This document shows, piece after piece, positions 24,374 to 32,320 of a stretch of DNA of 64,000 nt. The number at the start of each line of letters is the position of its first letter. Position 1 is the first letter of the stretch. The notes below the pieces were generated by a model, which saw only the letters and a program-made list of their open reading frames with translations, had not been told where the DNA came from and searched no databases. Made by a program: the position numbers and the translations under genes. This DNA is from Paracidovorax avenae (GTDB lineage Bacteria; Pseudomonadota; Gammaproteobacteria; Burkholderiales; Burkholderiaceae_C), in the NCBI RefSeq assembly GCF_040892545.1, contig NZ_CP156079.1, positions 1,833,501 to 1,897,500 of the forward strand. Direction: 5' to 3'.

Positions 24374-25684
24374 ATGCGCTCGGTCCGCTACGCACCCCTG
24401 CTTTCCCTGGCCGCGATCTGTATGGCGGAAGCGCCGTCGGCCCGGGCCTTCGAACTCTACAAAGATGGAGAAACCTATCTGAACGCGGACCTGGTGGCCG
24501 GTTATGGATTGTTCGGTGCGCAGCGCAACTACGTCGGCCGTGCCGGCGTTTTTCGATGGCAGGAGGGCTTCGCGAAGTATGGCGTAAGCGGAGCGACGGA
24601 CCGGACCGGTGCCGGCTCGCTCTACGGATCCTTCAAGCTGCTCAGCTCGGCCTCTTGGGGAGACGGGGACCCCGGAGGGTTCACTACGGGGCGTGAACGC
24701 CGCACCGCCGTGGAGGAGGCCTACCTGGGATGGAAGTCGGGAGATCTGTTTCCCCGCCTGGGGATGGATGGGATCGAATTCTCGGCCGGCCGCCAGGTCG
24801 TGAAGATGGGTTCCGGCTTCCTCATCACGGACGACGGCGTCAATCCGGGCCGGGGCCTGGACAACGGTCGCTATGACCGTGGCGGTGCCTACTATCTGGG
24901 GAGGCGATTGTCATTCGCCCGCACCGCGGTACTGCGGCTGGGGGGCTCGGAGGGCCTGCACGGAAGCGCCGCATGGCTCAAGTCGGACACCCGGCTGCAG
25001 GCCAACACCGAAGTGGCCGCCGGCACGATCGACTACACGGGCGCGGCGGGCACCGTCGGACTGACCTATGTCCATGGCCTGGATGTAGACCAGCGATATG
25101 CCATCGTTCCTTCCCGGCTCGAGCGCAAGGGCATGAAGATCTACAGCCTCCGGGCCGAAGGCAATGCCGGTGTCAAGGATGCCGACTTCGCGATCGAGTA
25201 TGCCCACCAGAAGAAGCACTCGCGCACGGACAGCGCCTGGTATGCCGAGGCCTCCTACACCTTCTCGGCAGTGCCCTGGCAGCCGTCGCTGAGCTTCCGG
25301 CACACCCGTTACTCGAAGGAGTTCGACTCCCTGTTCCAGGGGGGCTTCCGCTACCGGTACCAGGGGGAGGTCGCGTCGAACTATGCGTTCTCCTACAACT
25401 TCAACATGCGGATCAACGATGTGGCGTTGTCGGTTCGTCCGGGGGAGACGCTCACGGCCACGCTGATGTTCTTCGACTACAGGACGCTGGCCGATCGCAA
25501 CGTCCTGAATGTGGACGCGCGGGAGCTGGCCCTCTATGTGGACTGGGCCGTCACGGACCACTGGACGCTCTCTCCCATCATCGGTGTCTACAAGCCTCGC
25601 AGGTACGACGGAAATGGCGGCAACCAGAGCGGCAGTGCATCGGCGAACCCCTATGTCAAGCTGATGCTGATGGCGACGTTCTGA
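24374..25684 (+). CDS. Outer-membrane porin-like beta-barrel protein
   Basis: A 436-residue protein with a signal peptide (to about 25, ARA|FEL). Repeating amphipathic beta strands end in KLMLMATF with a C-terminal Phe, the usual outer-membrane signature. GMDGIEFSAGRQVVKMGSGF and ELALYVDWAVTDHWTLSPII recall alginate-export/DUF1302-like porins that take up hydrophobic or aromatic substrates. AAGGAAA precedes the ATG at 24374. It heads a two-gene operon with the regulator ten bases downstream and is divergent from the DUF6152 operon. Confidence 0.75.
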   Translation: MRSVRYAPLLSLAAICMAEAPSARAFELYKDGETYLNADLVAGYGLFGAQRNYVGRAGVFRWQEGFAKYGVSGATDRTGAGSLYGSFKLLSSASWGDGDPGGFTTGRERRTAVEEAYLGWKSGDLFPRLGMDGIEFSAGRQVVKMGSGFLITDDGVNPGRGLDNGRYDRGGAYYLGRRLSFARTAVLRLGGSEGLHGSAAWLKSDTRLQANTEVAAGTIDYTGAAGTVGLTYVHGLDVDQRYAIVPSRLERKGMKIYSLRAEGNAGVKDADFAIEYAHQKKHSRTDSAWYAEASYTFSAVPWQPSLSFRHTRYSKEFDSLFQGGFRYRYQGEVASNYAFSYNFNMRINDVALSVRPGETLTATLMFFDYRTLADRNVLNVDARELALYVDWAVTDHWTLSPIIGVYKPRRYDGNGGNQSGSASANPYVKLMLMATF

Positions 25685-25694
25685 AGGAGGTGAA

Positions 25695-26987
25695 ATGGAC
25701 GCACCGCACCGAGCCGGCGAGGAGGGCAGCCTGGCGTCGCATGGCCAGAGGATTCTGCAAAGCGGTGTGCTGGGAAAATCCCCGCAGATCATTCGCCTGT
25801 TCGAGTTTCTCCTCGAACGGTCGTTGACGGCCACGGCGCCGAAGGAGATCGAGATCGCGCAGGTCGTGTTCGGCAGATCCAACGACATGGACCTGGCGGC
25901 CGATGCGACCGTGAGAGTCCATGTCCACCGCCTTCGAAAGAAGCTGGACGCCCTGCCTGCGGACGAGCGCGGCGAACGTCTCGCGCTGCCGCGTGGCGAG
26001 TACCGCCTTGTCGTGGTGCCTTCCGCTGCCGCAGCCCCGGGGGACCCGGAAGACCGCGGAAAATCCCCGGCCCCGGCGCGCCGTGACTTGCACCGGTGGC
26101 TGCATGCTTCCGGTGCTGCGCTCTTCCTCGTGTTCAACGCCGTGTGCTGGATCGGCATCGCGGGGAAATCGACCCGCGATCCGCGCACCGACAGCATTCT
26201 CTGGAGCGGCCTGGCGCAGGGCACGGCGCCCGTGCTGGTCGTCTCGGGCAGCTTCTATGTGTTTGGCGAGCGGCAGGCCGGTGCTTCCATCGTCCGCGTG
26301 GTCGCGGATCCCGATATCGCGTCCGCCGAGGATCTTCATCGATACCAGCAGCATGCGGACGGAGCGGGGCAGAAGGTTTTCGACATGAACACCTACCACC
26401 TGCCGATCGGGCTCGCATCGGCCCTGGTTTCGGTCGCCCCCATCGTGGCGGCGACGAAGTCCGGCAATACGGCGCTGGTCAGGGGGGTGACGACCGCACG
26501 CTTTACCAACGAGATGCTGGGAAGTCACGACATCGTCTATGTGGGATTGCTCGGCGACCTGAGGGACCTGCAGGAGCCATTCCTCGATATCTCCGGTTTC
26601 TCGCTGTCTGGCGGCAGCGATGCGGTCGTGGACAGAAAAAGCGGTGAGCGATTCCAGTCCGATTGGGCCGAGCCCTCCACGGAGAGGATCATGCGCCGCG
26701 ACTATGCCTACCTCGCCCGCTTCCCCGGGCCTTCGGGAAACCACATCGTGGTGGTCGCCGGCATCAGCGACCCCGCGCTGGTCGAAGCCGCGAAGCTCGC
26801 ATCCGACCCTGCTGAACTGGACCGCCTGAAGGGCCAGCTGGGCAGCAGCGAGGCCTTCGAGGCGCTGTACGAAGTGCGCACATTCGGTCCATCGAATGTT
26901 TCGGGCACACGGCTGATCGCCCGCCCGCTCGATGTCGATCGGATGTGGCACACGAGAAAGGTACCGGCCTCCAAGGCGGGGCCCTGA
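25695..26987 (+). CDS. Membrane-anchored winged-helix regulator
   Basis: A 430-residue one-component regulator. The N-terminal winged helix (about 25-112) includes KEIEIAQVVFGRSNDMDLAA and the recognition-helix stretch TVRVHVHRLRKKL. A single span at about 136-156 follows, then a 270-residue extracytoplasmic domain with repeated Gly/Asp-rich folds. The plan is CadC/ToxR-like in topology, but the sensor domain is not CadC-related. It lies ten bases after the outer-membrane gene; the likely targets are that gene and the divergent DUF6152 operon. Confidence 0.72.
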   Translation: MDAPHRAGEEGSLASHGQRILQSGVLGKSPQIIRLFEFLLERSLTATAPKEIEIAQVVFGRSNDMDLAADATVRVHVHRLRKKLDALPADERGERLALPRGEYRLVVVPSAAAAPGDPEDRGKSPAPARRDLHRWLHASGAALFLVFNAVCWIGIAGKSTRDPRTDSILWSGLAQGTAPVLVVSGSFYVFGERQAGASIVRVVADPDIASAEDLHRYQQHADGAGQKVFDMNTYHLPIGLASALVSVAPIVAATKSGNTALVRGVTTARFTNEMLGSHDIVYVGLLGDLRDLQEPFLDISGFSLSGGSDAVVDRKSGERFQSDWAEPSTERIMRRDYAYLARFPGPSGNHIVVVAGISDPALVEAAKLASDPAELDRLKGQLGSSEAFEALYEVRTFGPSNVSGTRLIARPLDVDRMWHTRKVPASKAGP

Positions 26988-27001
26988 CCGTTACGGGCCC
27001 C
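26978..27001. terminator. GC-rich hairpin at convergent gene ends
   Basis: GGGGCCC (26978-26984) pairs perfectly with GGGCCCC (26995-27001) around TGACCGTTAC, which contains the regulator stop codon. It lies between the regulator and the convergent hydroxylase gene. No T-run is present, so termination efficiency is uncertain. Confidence 0.4.
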
Positions 27002-27054
27002 TGAAGAGGCCCCCGCGCCAGCCCTTCGGCGAGGCCGGGAGTCTGCCGGGCAGG

Positions 27055-28035
27055 TCAGAGATTGGAGCTCTTGCCGTCGCGCAGATGCTTATACAACGTG
27101 ATGAAGGGATCGATATAGAACCCCCTCAGGGTCTTGTGCGGATTGGCGTTTCCGTACTCTTCGTCGTTGCATCCCCAGCGCCAGACCTCGTTCTTCTTCG
27201 GCAGGTAAAGGGTTCCGAACATCCAGTCCCAGAGCGTCAGTATCACGGCATTGTTCTTGTCCCAATGGTGGGGCTCCATGCTGTGGTGCAGGTTGTGCAT
27301 GACCGGCGCCAGGATGATCCTGTTCATCCACCCGTACGACACCGGTATGTGGACGTGGGAAAACACGTCGATGACGAAAAAGGCGATGTAAGCCGCCGTG
27401 CCGACTGCGGCCGCAGTGCCTGGAAGTATCGTGGTCCCCGTCGCATGAAGCACCAGGCCGGTGAACGCCCCTCCCACGACGGCTGGAATGATGTTGAGCC
27501 CGAAGAACTCGACCGGATGCTGGCGGAAGAGTGTCCATGGCGTCAGTGTCTCAGCGGTATGGTGCGGCTTGTGGAGATGCCAGAGGAGAGGGTTCGTATG
27601 GCACCAGCGGTGTACCCAGTACCCCACGAAATCAACGCTGAGGAAATACGCCAGGAACTGGACGGAAACCAGCAGCCAGCTCGATTCGATGAGCGTGCTA
27701 CGGGTGCCGAATTCGGTGTTGAACCAGACTGCCACATGGTCCGCGATGGCGATCCCGCTGATGGCCATGACCCCTACGAGAGGAAATCCCACCAGGAGCA
27801 GGAGAATCCCATTCCAGATGTCCACGCGGGACGAGGCGTGTGCATATTGATCCTTGGGAAAGACCGCATTGAACAGCGATCGCAGGGTCAATGGTTTCTG
27901 CCATTTCTGCGAAATGATGAAAATCATCCCGATGACGGTGATGAAAAGGGGAAGGCCCAGGGTCCATAATCCCAGTATTTCCAGGGTCGGTTCGTAGAAT
28001 GCGATTATCGATTCCCAGATGTCGTGCATGGACAT
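27055..28035 (-). CDS. Sterol desaturase/fatty acid hydroxylase family protein
   Basis: A 326-residue integral membrane diiron oxygenase. The eight-His ligand set is visible: HRWCH (142-146), HKPHH (155-159) and HNLHH (247-251), plus His227/229 and the HH at 256-257. Four or more spans surround these motifs. Members hydroxylate or desaturate fatty acids, carotenoids, sterols or ether lipids; the substrate is open. The Met at 28035 is chosen for GAGGTG upstream; a GTG nine bases earlier is possible. It is a single gene with a long upstream region. Base composition is somewhat lower in GC than its neighbours. Confidence 0.88.
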   Translation of the reverse strand: MSMHDIWESIIAFYEPTLEILGLWTLGLPLFITVIGMIFIISQKWQKPLTLRSLFNAVFPKDQYAHASSRVDIWNGILLLLVGFPLVGVMAISGIAIADHVAVWFNTEFGTRSTLIESSWLLVSVQFLAYFLSVDFVGYWVHRWCHTNPLLWHLHKPHHTAETLTPWTLFRQHPVEFFGLNIIPAVVGGAFTGLVLHATGTTILPGTAAAVGTAAYIAFFVIDVFSHVHIPVSYGWMNRIILAPVMHNLHHSMEPHHWDKNNAVILTLWDWMFGTLYLPKKNEVWRWGCNDEEYGNANPHKTLRGFYIDPFITLYKHLRDGKSSNL

Positions 28036-28428
28036 GGAAAGCACCTCACCAAGTGACTGCGCGTTGCGCTGAGTTGATATTGGAGGCCCGGAAGGCCCCG
28101 AATTGTCTCCGTCCGTGGAGCATGCATTTCTCCAAAGGAGTTGTGGCTGCTTGCTTCAACGGACTGCGGTGATGATGCGGTGCCGCGCCTTGCGGCACAA
28201 GTTGCAGAACGGTTAATTAACGGTACGGGATACGTTCTTGCCCGAGGGAATCGGATGTGGTGGCGCGCGGACTCGTGAATGGTCGTTGCCACGCGGATTC
28301 ATGGGGCATGTGAATGTGTTCGGACGGTAATTCGTGGCGTTCGATGAGTTTTCCCGGTGCACGAACGTTGCTTCGGGCAAGCCTGCGGCCCCGCGGTTTC
28401 GCGAAAGGAAACGGCAGATGGATGCGGC
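28036..28428. other. Long AT-richer intergenic region
   Basis: About 390 bases upstream of the hydroxylase gene. It contains a locally AT-rich patch (GGTTAATTAACGGTACG near 28213) and no plausible coding frame on either strand. It probably holds the hydroxylase promoter and the 3' untranslated region of the OsmC gene. I see no recognisable operator or RNA structure. Confidence 0.5.
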
Positions 28429-28908
28429 TCAGGCTTCGCTGATTTCCAGCACCGGCTGGCAATCGATCCGGGTCCTGACCGAGTTCGCCAGGAAGCACGA
28501 CGCGTGGGCCTGGTGGTGCAGGGCCTCCAGCTGCTCCGCGGTGGGCGCGTGCATCGCGTCGAAGCGCGTCACCGGCCGCAACTGCACATGGGTCACGGCG
28601 ATCTGGCCGGCCTCGTTCTTCGCCATGGTGCCGGTGGCCGCGTCGGTGTAGCTGTCGAGGCGAAAGCCCGCGCGGCTGGCGAAATCCATGAACCACAGCA
28701 TGTGGCAGCTGGAGAGCGAGGCGATGTAGGCCTCTTCGGGATCGACCGCGGCCGCGTCGGAATAGGGCAGCGGCACCACGTGGGGCGAGGACGAGGCCGC
28801 CACGGTGGCTCCGCCGTCGAACTGCCATGTATGGGCGCGGTGGTAGCGCCTGTCCAGGAAATCGTCCGTGCCGCGCTGCCAGGCGACGGTGGCGGTGTGT
28901 GCTGCCAT
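28429..28908 (-). CDS. OsmC family protein
   Basis: A 159-residue OsmC/Ohr-superfamily protein, usually a thiol-dependent peroxidase acting on organic hydroperoxides. Two Cys are placed as expected: one in LSSCHMLWFM (about 80) and one near the C-terminus in HASCFLANSV. The YIASLSSCH block and the DPEEAY helix are family hallmarks. The Met at 28908 is preferred; an 11-residue upstream extension lacks homology-like features. Members of this exact type (with PHVVPLPYSD) are annotated simply as OsmC family. Confidence 0.87.
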   Translation of the reverse strand: MAAHTATVAWQRGTDDFLDRRYHRAHTWQFDGGATVAASSSPHVVPLPYSDAAAVDPEEAYIASLSSCHMLWFMDFASRAGFRLDSYTDAATGTMAKNEAGQIAVTHVQLRPVTRFDAMHAPTAEQLEALHHQAHASCFLANSVRTRIDCQPVLEISEA

Positions 28909-28992
28909 GGGGCCTTTCTCTATCTCTCTGCAGGGGTGCAATGGTCCGCCAGTGTAGGGCGAACCATGGCCGCAGGCGCCCCGGGGCAGGCT

Positions 28993-30375
28993 TCAGAACA
29001 GCTTCACCAGCGCCGGCACGCTCAACACCGCCGTGTAGTAGCCCATGAACTGCACACCGGTGTTGAAGCCGAAGTTGCGCGACAGCAGGCCGCCCAGCAG
29101 GCCCATGGTCAGGATCACGAGCAGTCCCAGCAACTGGCCTTCCCAGACGCTGATGACGATGATCAGCCCGACGAAGGTGGCGATGATCGCCTCGTGGCTC
29201 ACGCGGCGCGAGACGAACAGGGCGGCGCGGCGCGCGAAGTTCATGGCGAACGGGTAGGACACCACGGCCGCGAGCAGCACGGCCAGCATGCCGTAGCCCA
29301 GGAACTCCCAGTGGTTCAGCAGGTTGTGCAGGTTGTGCGTCTGGCCGGTGGCGGCATCGACGGTGAAGCGCGGCGGTGCGTTGAACAGCGGCGCCGCCGG
29401 GCCGGCGGCGACGGGGCTGAGCGGCAGGCCGAAGGCGATGAGCGGGATCAGCGCCTCGGCGATGTAGGTGGCCTCGGTCACGCCGTTGCGCGCACTCAGC
29501 ACCGTGGTCAGGCGGTGGTAGGCGTGCCTGATGCGCGAACCCACCAGTTCGCCGAGCACCACGGTCATCGCCACCGGGCTGAACACGAAGGTGGCGCTGG
29601 AGATGGTGGCGGTGAGCAGCGTCCAGCGGGTCTGCACGCGGTCCATCACCTGGAACGGGTTGGGGAAGTAGCCCGACCAGCCCTTCACGTCCGGTGCGAG
29701 GTTGAACTGGCGCACCTGGTCCCGCAGCATGCGCTGGCGGCCGGCCGGCGCGATCACCGTGAACAGGTCGGCGATCAGCGGCCCGATGGCGATGCCCAGG
29801 AAGTAGCTGATGCTGAGCTTGACCTCGTATTTGGCGGTGAGCGCCTGCAGCGCGATGATCACCACCACGAAAGGCACCAGCAGCGCCACCGAGGCCCAGC
29901 GGCCGGCCGAGAAGTAGGCGATGAGCAGCGCGGCGGCCAGGAAGATCCATGGCGCGGTCTTGGTGATGGTGGCGCCGAACGGCGCCAGCATGACGGCGAA
30001 CAGCACGGCCAGCGGCACGGCCACGAAGGCCGCGACGATCGCGCCCGAGACCATCTTGCGCAGGGCGATGTGCGGCACGCCGAGCTTGCGCAGCATGTTG
30101 GCGTCCTGCAGCAGCGGCGTGGCCAGGGTGTCGCCCGGTATGCCCAGCAGGGCGGTGGGCACGGCGTGCGTCATGTGCTTGGCCACGGCGCCGGCCAGGA
30201 AGAAGGTGAAGACGCCGGCGGGCGGCACGCCCAGCAGCACCACCAGCAGCGTGAGCGGTGCGAGCGTGGTGGTTTCGTCGGTGCCGGAAACCAGCCCGAT
30301 GGCGGCGAACACCACGGCGCCGGCCAGCCCCATGGCGGCAGCGACGGCGATGTCGTTGAGGAGTTGCGGGTCCAT
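28993..30375 (-). CDS. Tripartite tricarboxylate transporter TctA-like permease
   Basis: A 460-residue polytopic membrane protein of the TctA superfamily. It shows LVSGTDETTTLAPLTLLVVL, the ALLGIPGDTLATPLLQDANM block (equivalent to the GxxGIPG substrate loop), and a long hydrophobic C-terminal half. It is somewhat shorter than the usual 500 residues. GGGGAG lies ahead of the ATG at 30375. Its partner gene upstream is an unusual two-span protein, and the HMG-CoA reductase gene precedes both. Uptake of mevalonate or a related acid is the context-based guess. No periplasmic binding protein is encoded nearby. Confidence 0.82.
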   Translation of the reverse strand: MDPQLLNDIAVAAAMGLAGAVVFAAIGLVSGTDETTTLAPLTLLVVLLGVPPAGVFTFFLAGAVAKHMTHAVPTALLGIPGDTLATPLLQDANMLRKLGVPHIALRKMVSGAIVAAFVAVPLAVLFAVMLAPFGATITKTAPWIFLAAALLIAYFSAGRWASVALLVPFVVVIIALQALTAKYEVKLSISYFLGIAIGPLIADLFTVIAPAGRQRMLRDQVRQFNLAPDVKGWSGYFPNPFQVMDRVQTRWTLLTATISSATFVFSPVAMTVVLGELVGSRIRHAYHRLTTVLSARNGVTEATYIAEALIPLIAFGLPLSPVAAGPAAPLFNAPPRFTVDAATGQTHNLHNLLNHWEFLGYGMLAVLLAAVVSYPFAMNFARRAALFVSRRVSHEAIIATFVGLIIVISVWEGQLLGLLVILTMGLLGGLLSRNFGFNTGVQFMGYYTAVLSVPALVKLF

Positions 30376-30392
30376 GTCGTGCTCCCCTTGAC

Positions 30393-30830
30393 TCAGCGCG
30401 GCGCGCGGCCGGCGGCCGCGTTCTGCTCGAACAGGTCGTAGAGCTTCAGCTCCTTGAGCTCCTGCACCACCACGGGCGGCAGGTCGGCCACGGTGCCCAG
30501 CCCGCCGGGCTGCGCGGCCAGTTCCTCCAGCACCTCGCGGCGCCAGGCCGGATCGGTGGGGGTGTCCAGTTCGGTCACCTCGCGCTTCGGGGGGAAGGCA
30601 CGCGCGCAGATCACGCCGGCCGCCACGCAGCCGGCCAGGCCCGCGAGCATGGCATAGGCATGCGCGAGCTGTTTGGATTCGACGACGGTGGCGAGCCAGC
30701 GGCTGGCCAGGAAGAGGCCGGCCACGCTGATGCCGATGCCGATCGCGATGGACCAGGCCAGGTGCCGCAGGTCGACGGTGTCGCCCCACACTTCGGCCAG
30801 CCGCCAGCCGGCGGGGTCTTGGGTTGTCAT
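30393..30830 (-). CDS. Small membrane partner of the TctA-like permease
   Basis: A 145-residue protein with two predicted spans (about 25-47, 56-80) and a cytoplasmic C-terminal half (EVTELDTPTDPAWRREVLEE to YDLFEQN). It is in the position of TctB but has half the usual four spans. GGAGA precedes the ATG at 30830. The 17-base gap to the permease gene indicates co-expression. It may be a TctB analogue or a regulatory subunit; no direct homology could be seen. Confidence 0.65.
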   Translation of the reverse strand: MTTQDPAGWRLAEVWGDTVDLRHLAWSIAIGIGISVAGLFLASRWLATVVESKQLAHAYAMLAGLAGCVAAGVICARAFPPKREVTELDTPTDPAWRREVLEELAAQPGGLGTVADLPPVVVQELKELKLYDLFEQNAAAGRAPR

Positions 30831-30911
30831 GTTTGTCTCCTTGTTATGGGTCGGTGGCGGGGGTGGGTGCCTCGCCCCGGCGGCCCCGCCGCCGCCGGGA
30901 CGCTGCCGGGT

Positions 30912-32201
30912 TCAAGCCTCTGCGCGCAGTTCCTTCAGCACTTCCAGCGCGCGGTCGGTGCGCACGTCGTGTTCGGCGGCCAGGCGCCGGGCCACGGTTT
31001 CCACCTCGTCGCCCGTGGCGCCGGCCACCAGCGCGATGTTGCGGGCGTGCAGTGCCATGTGGCCGCGCTGGATGCCTTCGGTGGCCAGGGCGCGCAGGGC
31101 GCCCAGGTTCTGTGCCAGGCCCACGGCCGCCGCGATCTCGCCCAGTTCCTGCGCGCTTTTCACGTCCATGATCTTCAGCGCGAGGCGTGCCAGCGGATGG
31201 GTCCTGGTGGCGCCGCCCACCAGGCCCACGGGCATGGGCAGCTCGATGGTGCCGACCAGCGCGCCGGTGGTGTCCTTCTCCCAGCGCGTGAGCGAGGTGT
31301 AGAGGCCGCTGCGGCTGGCGTAGGCATGGGCGCCGGCTTCCACCGCGCGCCAGTCGTTGCCGGTGGCGACGATGACGGGGTCGATGCCGTTCATGATGCC
31401 CTTGTTGTGCGTGGCGGCGCGGTAGGGGTCGATGGCGGCGAAGGTGTAGGCGTCCAGCACGCCTTCGATGATCTCCTCGCCGCTGCGCTCCTTCGTGGCG
31501 AGCGTCGCGGCCGTGAGCCGCACGCGGGCGCGCGCGAGCCGCAGGTCGGCCAGGTTGGACAGGATGCGCAGGCGCACCGAGCCGCCGGTGATTTCCTCCA
31601 CCAGCGGCGCCACGGATTCGGCCATGGTGTTGACGGTGTTGGCACCCATGGCGTCGCGCACGTCCACGACCAAGTGCACGACGATCATCGCGCCGCGCGG
31701 CGAATCGGGGAACACGTGCACCTCGATGTCCTTGCAGCCGCCGCCCAGCTGGATCAGCACCTGGTCGCGGCCGTTGGCGCGCTCGATGATGCGATCGCGT
31801 GCCTGCAGCACGGCGATGCGGGCTCCGTAGGGATCGGCGATGCCCACGGCCTGCACCTGGGCGCGCATCAGCGGCAGCGTGCTGGAGGTCTGGAAGCCCC
31901 CGTCCTCGCGCGCCAGCTTGGCCATGTACGAGGCGGCGGCCACGATGGAGGGCTCTTCCACCGCCATCGGCACCAGCACGTCGCGGCCGTTGATGCGGAA
32001 GTTGCCGGCCACGCCCATGGGCAGCTCGAAGGTGCCGAACACGTTCTCTATCATGCCGTCGGCAAGCGGCAGGGGCAGGGCGCCGGGCCCGGCGAGCAGG
32101 GCGCGTTCCCCGGCGTCCAGGCCGCAGGCATCGATGAGAAAGTCCCGGCGCTGTGCGGGCGAGAGGGAGCGGAACTGGGGCAGTCGCGAATCGGCAACCA
32201 T
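30912..32201 (-). CDS. mvaA: Hydroxymethylglutaryl-CoA reductase, class II (degradative)
   Basis: Interconverts mevalonate and HMG-CoA; class II enzymes in Pseudomonas mevalonii work in mevalonate catabolism. The product is 429 residues against 428 in that species. Catalytic residues fall at identical numbers: Glu83 (VEEPS), Lys267 (HNKG), Asp283 (GND) and His381 (RGHM). Asp146, tied to NADH preference in P. mevalonii, is also present. The dinucleotide motif is DAMGANTVN (183-191). Start 32201 is set by AGGAG nine bases upstream; the Met three codons earlier is too close. No HMG-CoA lyase is visible in the window. Confidence 0.95.
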   Translation of the reverse strand: MVADSRLPQFRSLSPAQRRDFLIDACGLDAGERALLAGPGALPLPLADGMIENVFGTFELPMGVAGNFRINGRDVLVPMAVEEPSIVAAASYMAKLAREDGGFQTSSTLPLMRAQVQAVGIADPYGARIAVLQARDRIIERANGRDQVLIQLGGGCKDIEVHVFPDSPRGAMIVVHLVVDVRDAMGANTVNTMAESVAPLVEEITGGSVRLRILSNLADLRLARARVRLTAATLATKERSGEEIIEGVLDAYTFAAIDPYRAATHNKGIMNGIDPVIVATGNDWRAVEAGAHAYASRSGLYTSLTRWEKDTTGALVGTIELPMPVGLVGGATRTHPLARLALKIMDVKSAQELGEIAAAVGLAQNLGALRALATEGIQRGHMALHARNIALVAGATGDEVETVARRLAAEHDVRTDRALEVLKELRAEA

Positions 32202-32238
32202 GGAAGACATCTCCTGGAGTCAAGAATCTGGTCGCCGG

Positions 32239-32291
32239 ACTGTAGGCAGACTGTACCCTTCGAGAAAGGTACAGTTTGCGCAAACAGTACC
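32239..32291. promoter_or_regulatory. MocR-type operator half-sites between mvaA and its regulator
   Basis: Half-sites ACTGTAGG (32239-32246), ACTGTACC (32250-32257), GGTACAGT (32268-32275) and ACAGTACC (32284-32291) lie in the 119-base divergent region. The second and third form a perfect inverted repeat with a ten-base spacer, and the first and second are in direct phase at 11 bases, about one helical turn. Such arrays are typical of MocR regulators. Confidence 0.7.
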
Positions 32292-32320
32292 ATCGCACTG
32301 CAACATGAATGGAGGCCGCC

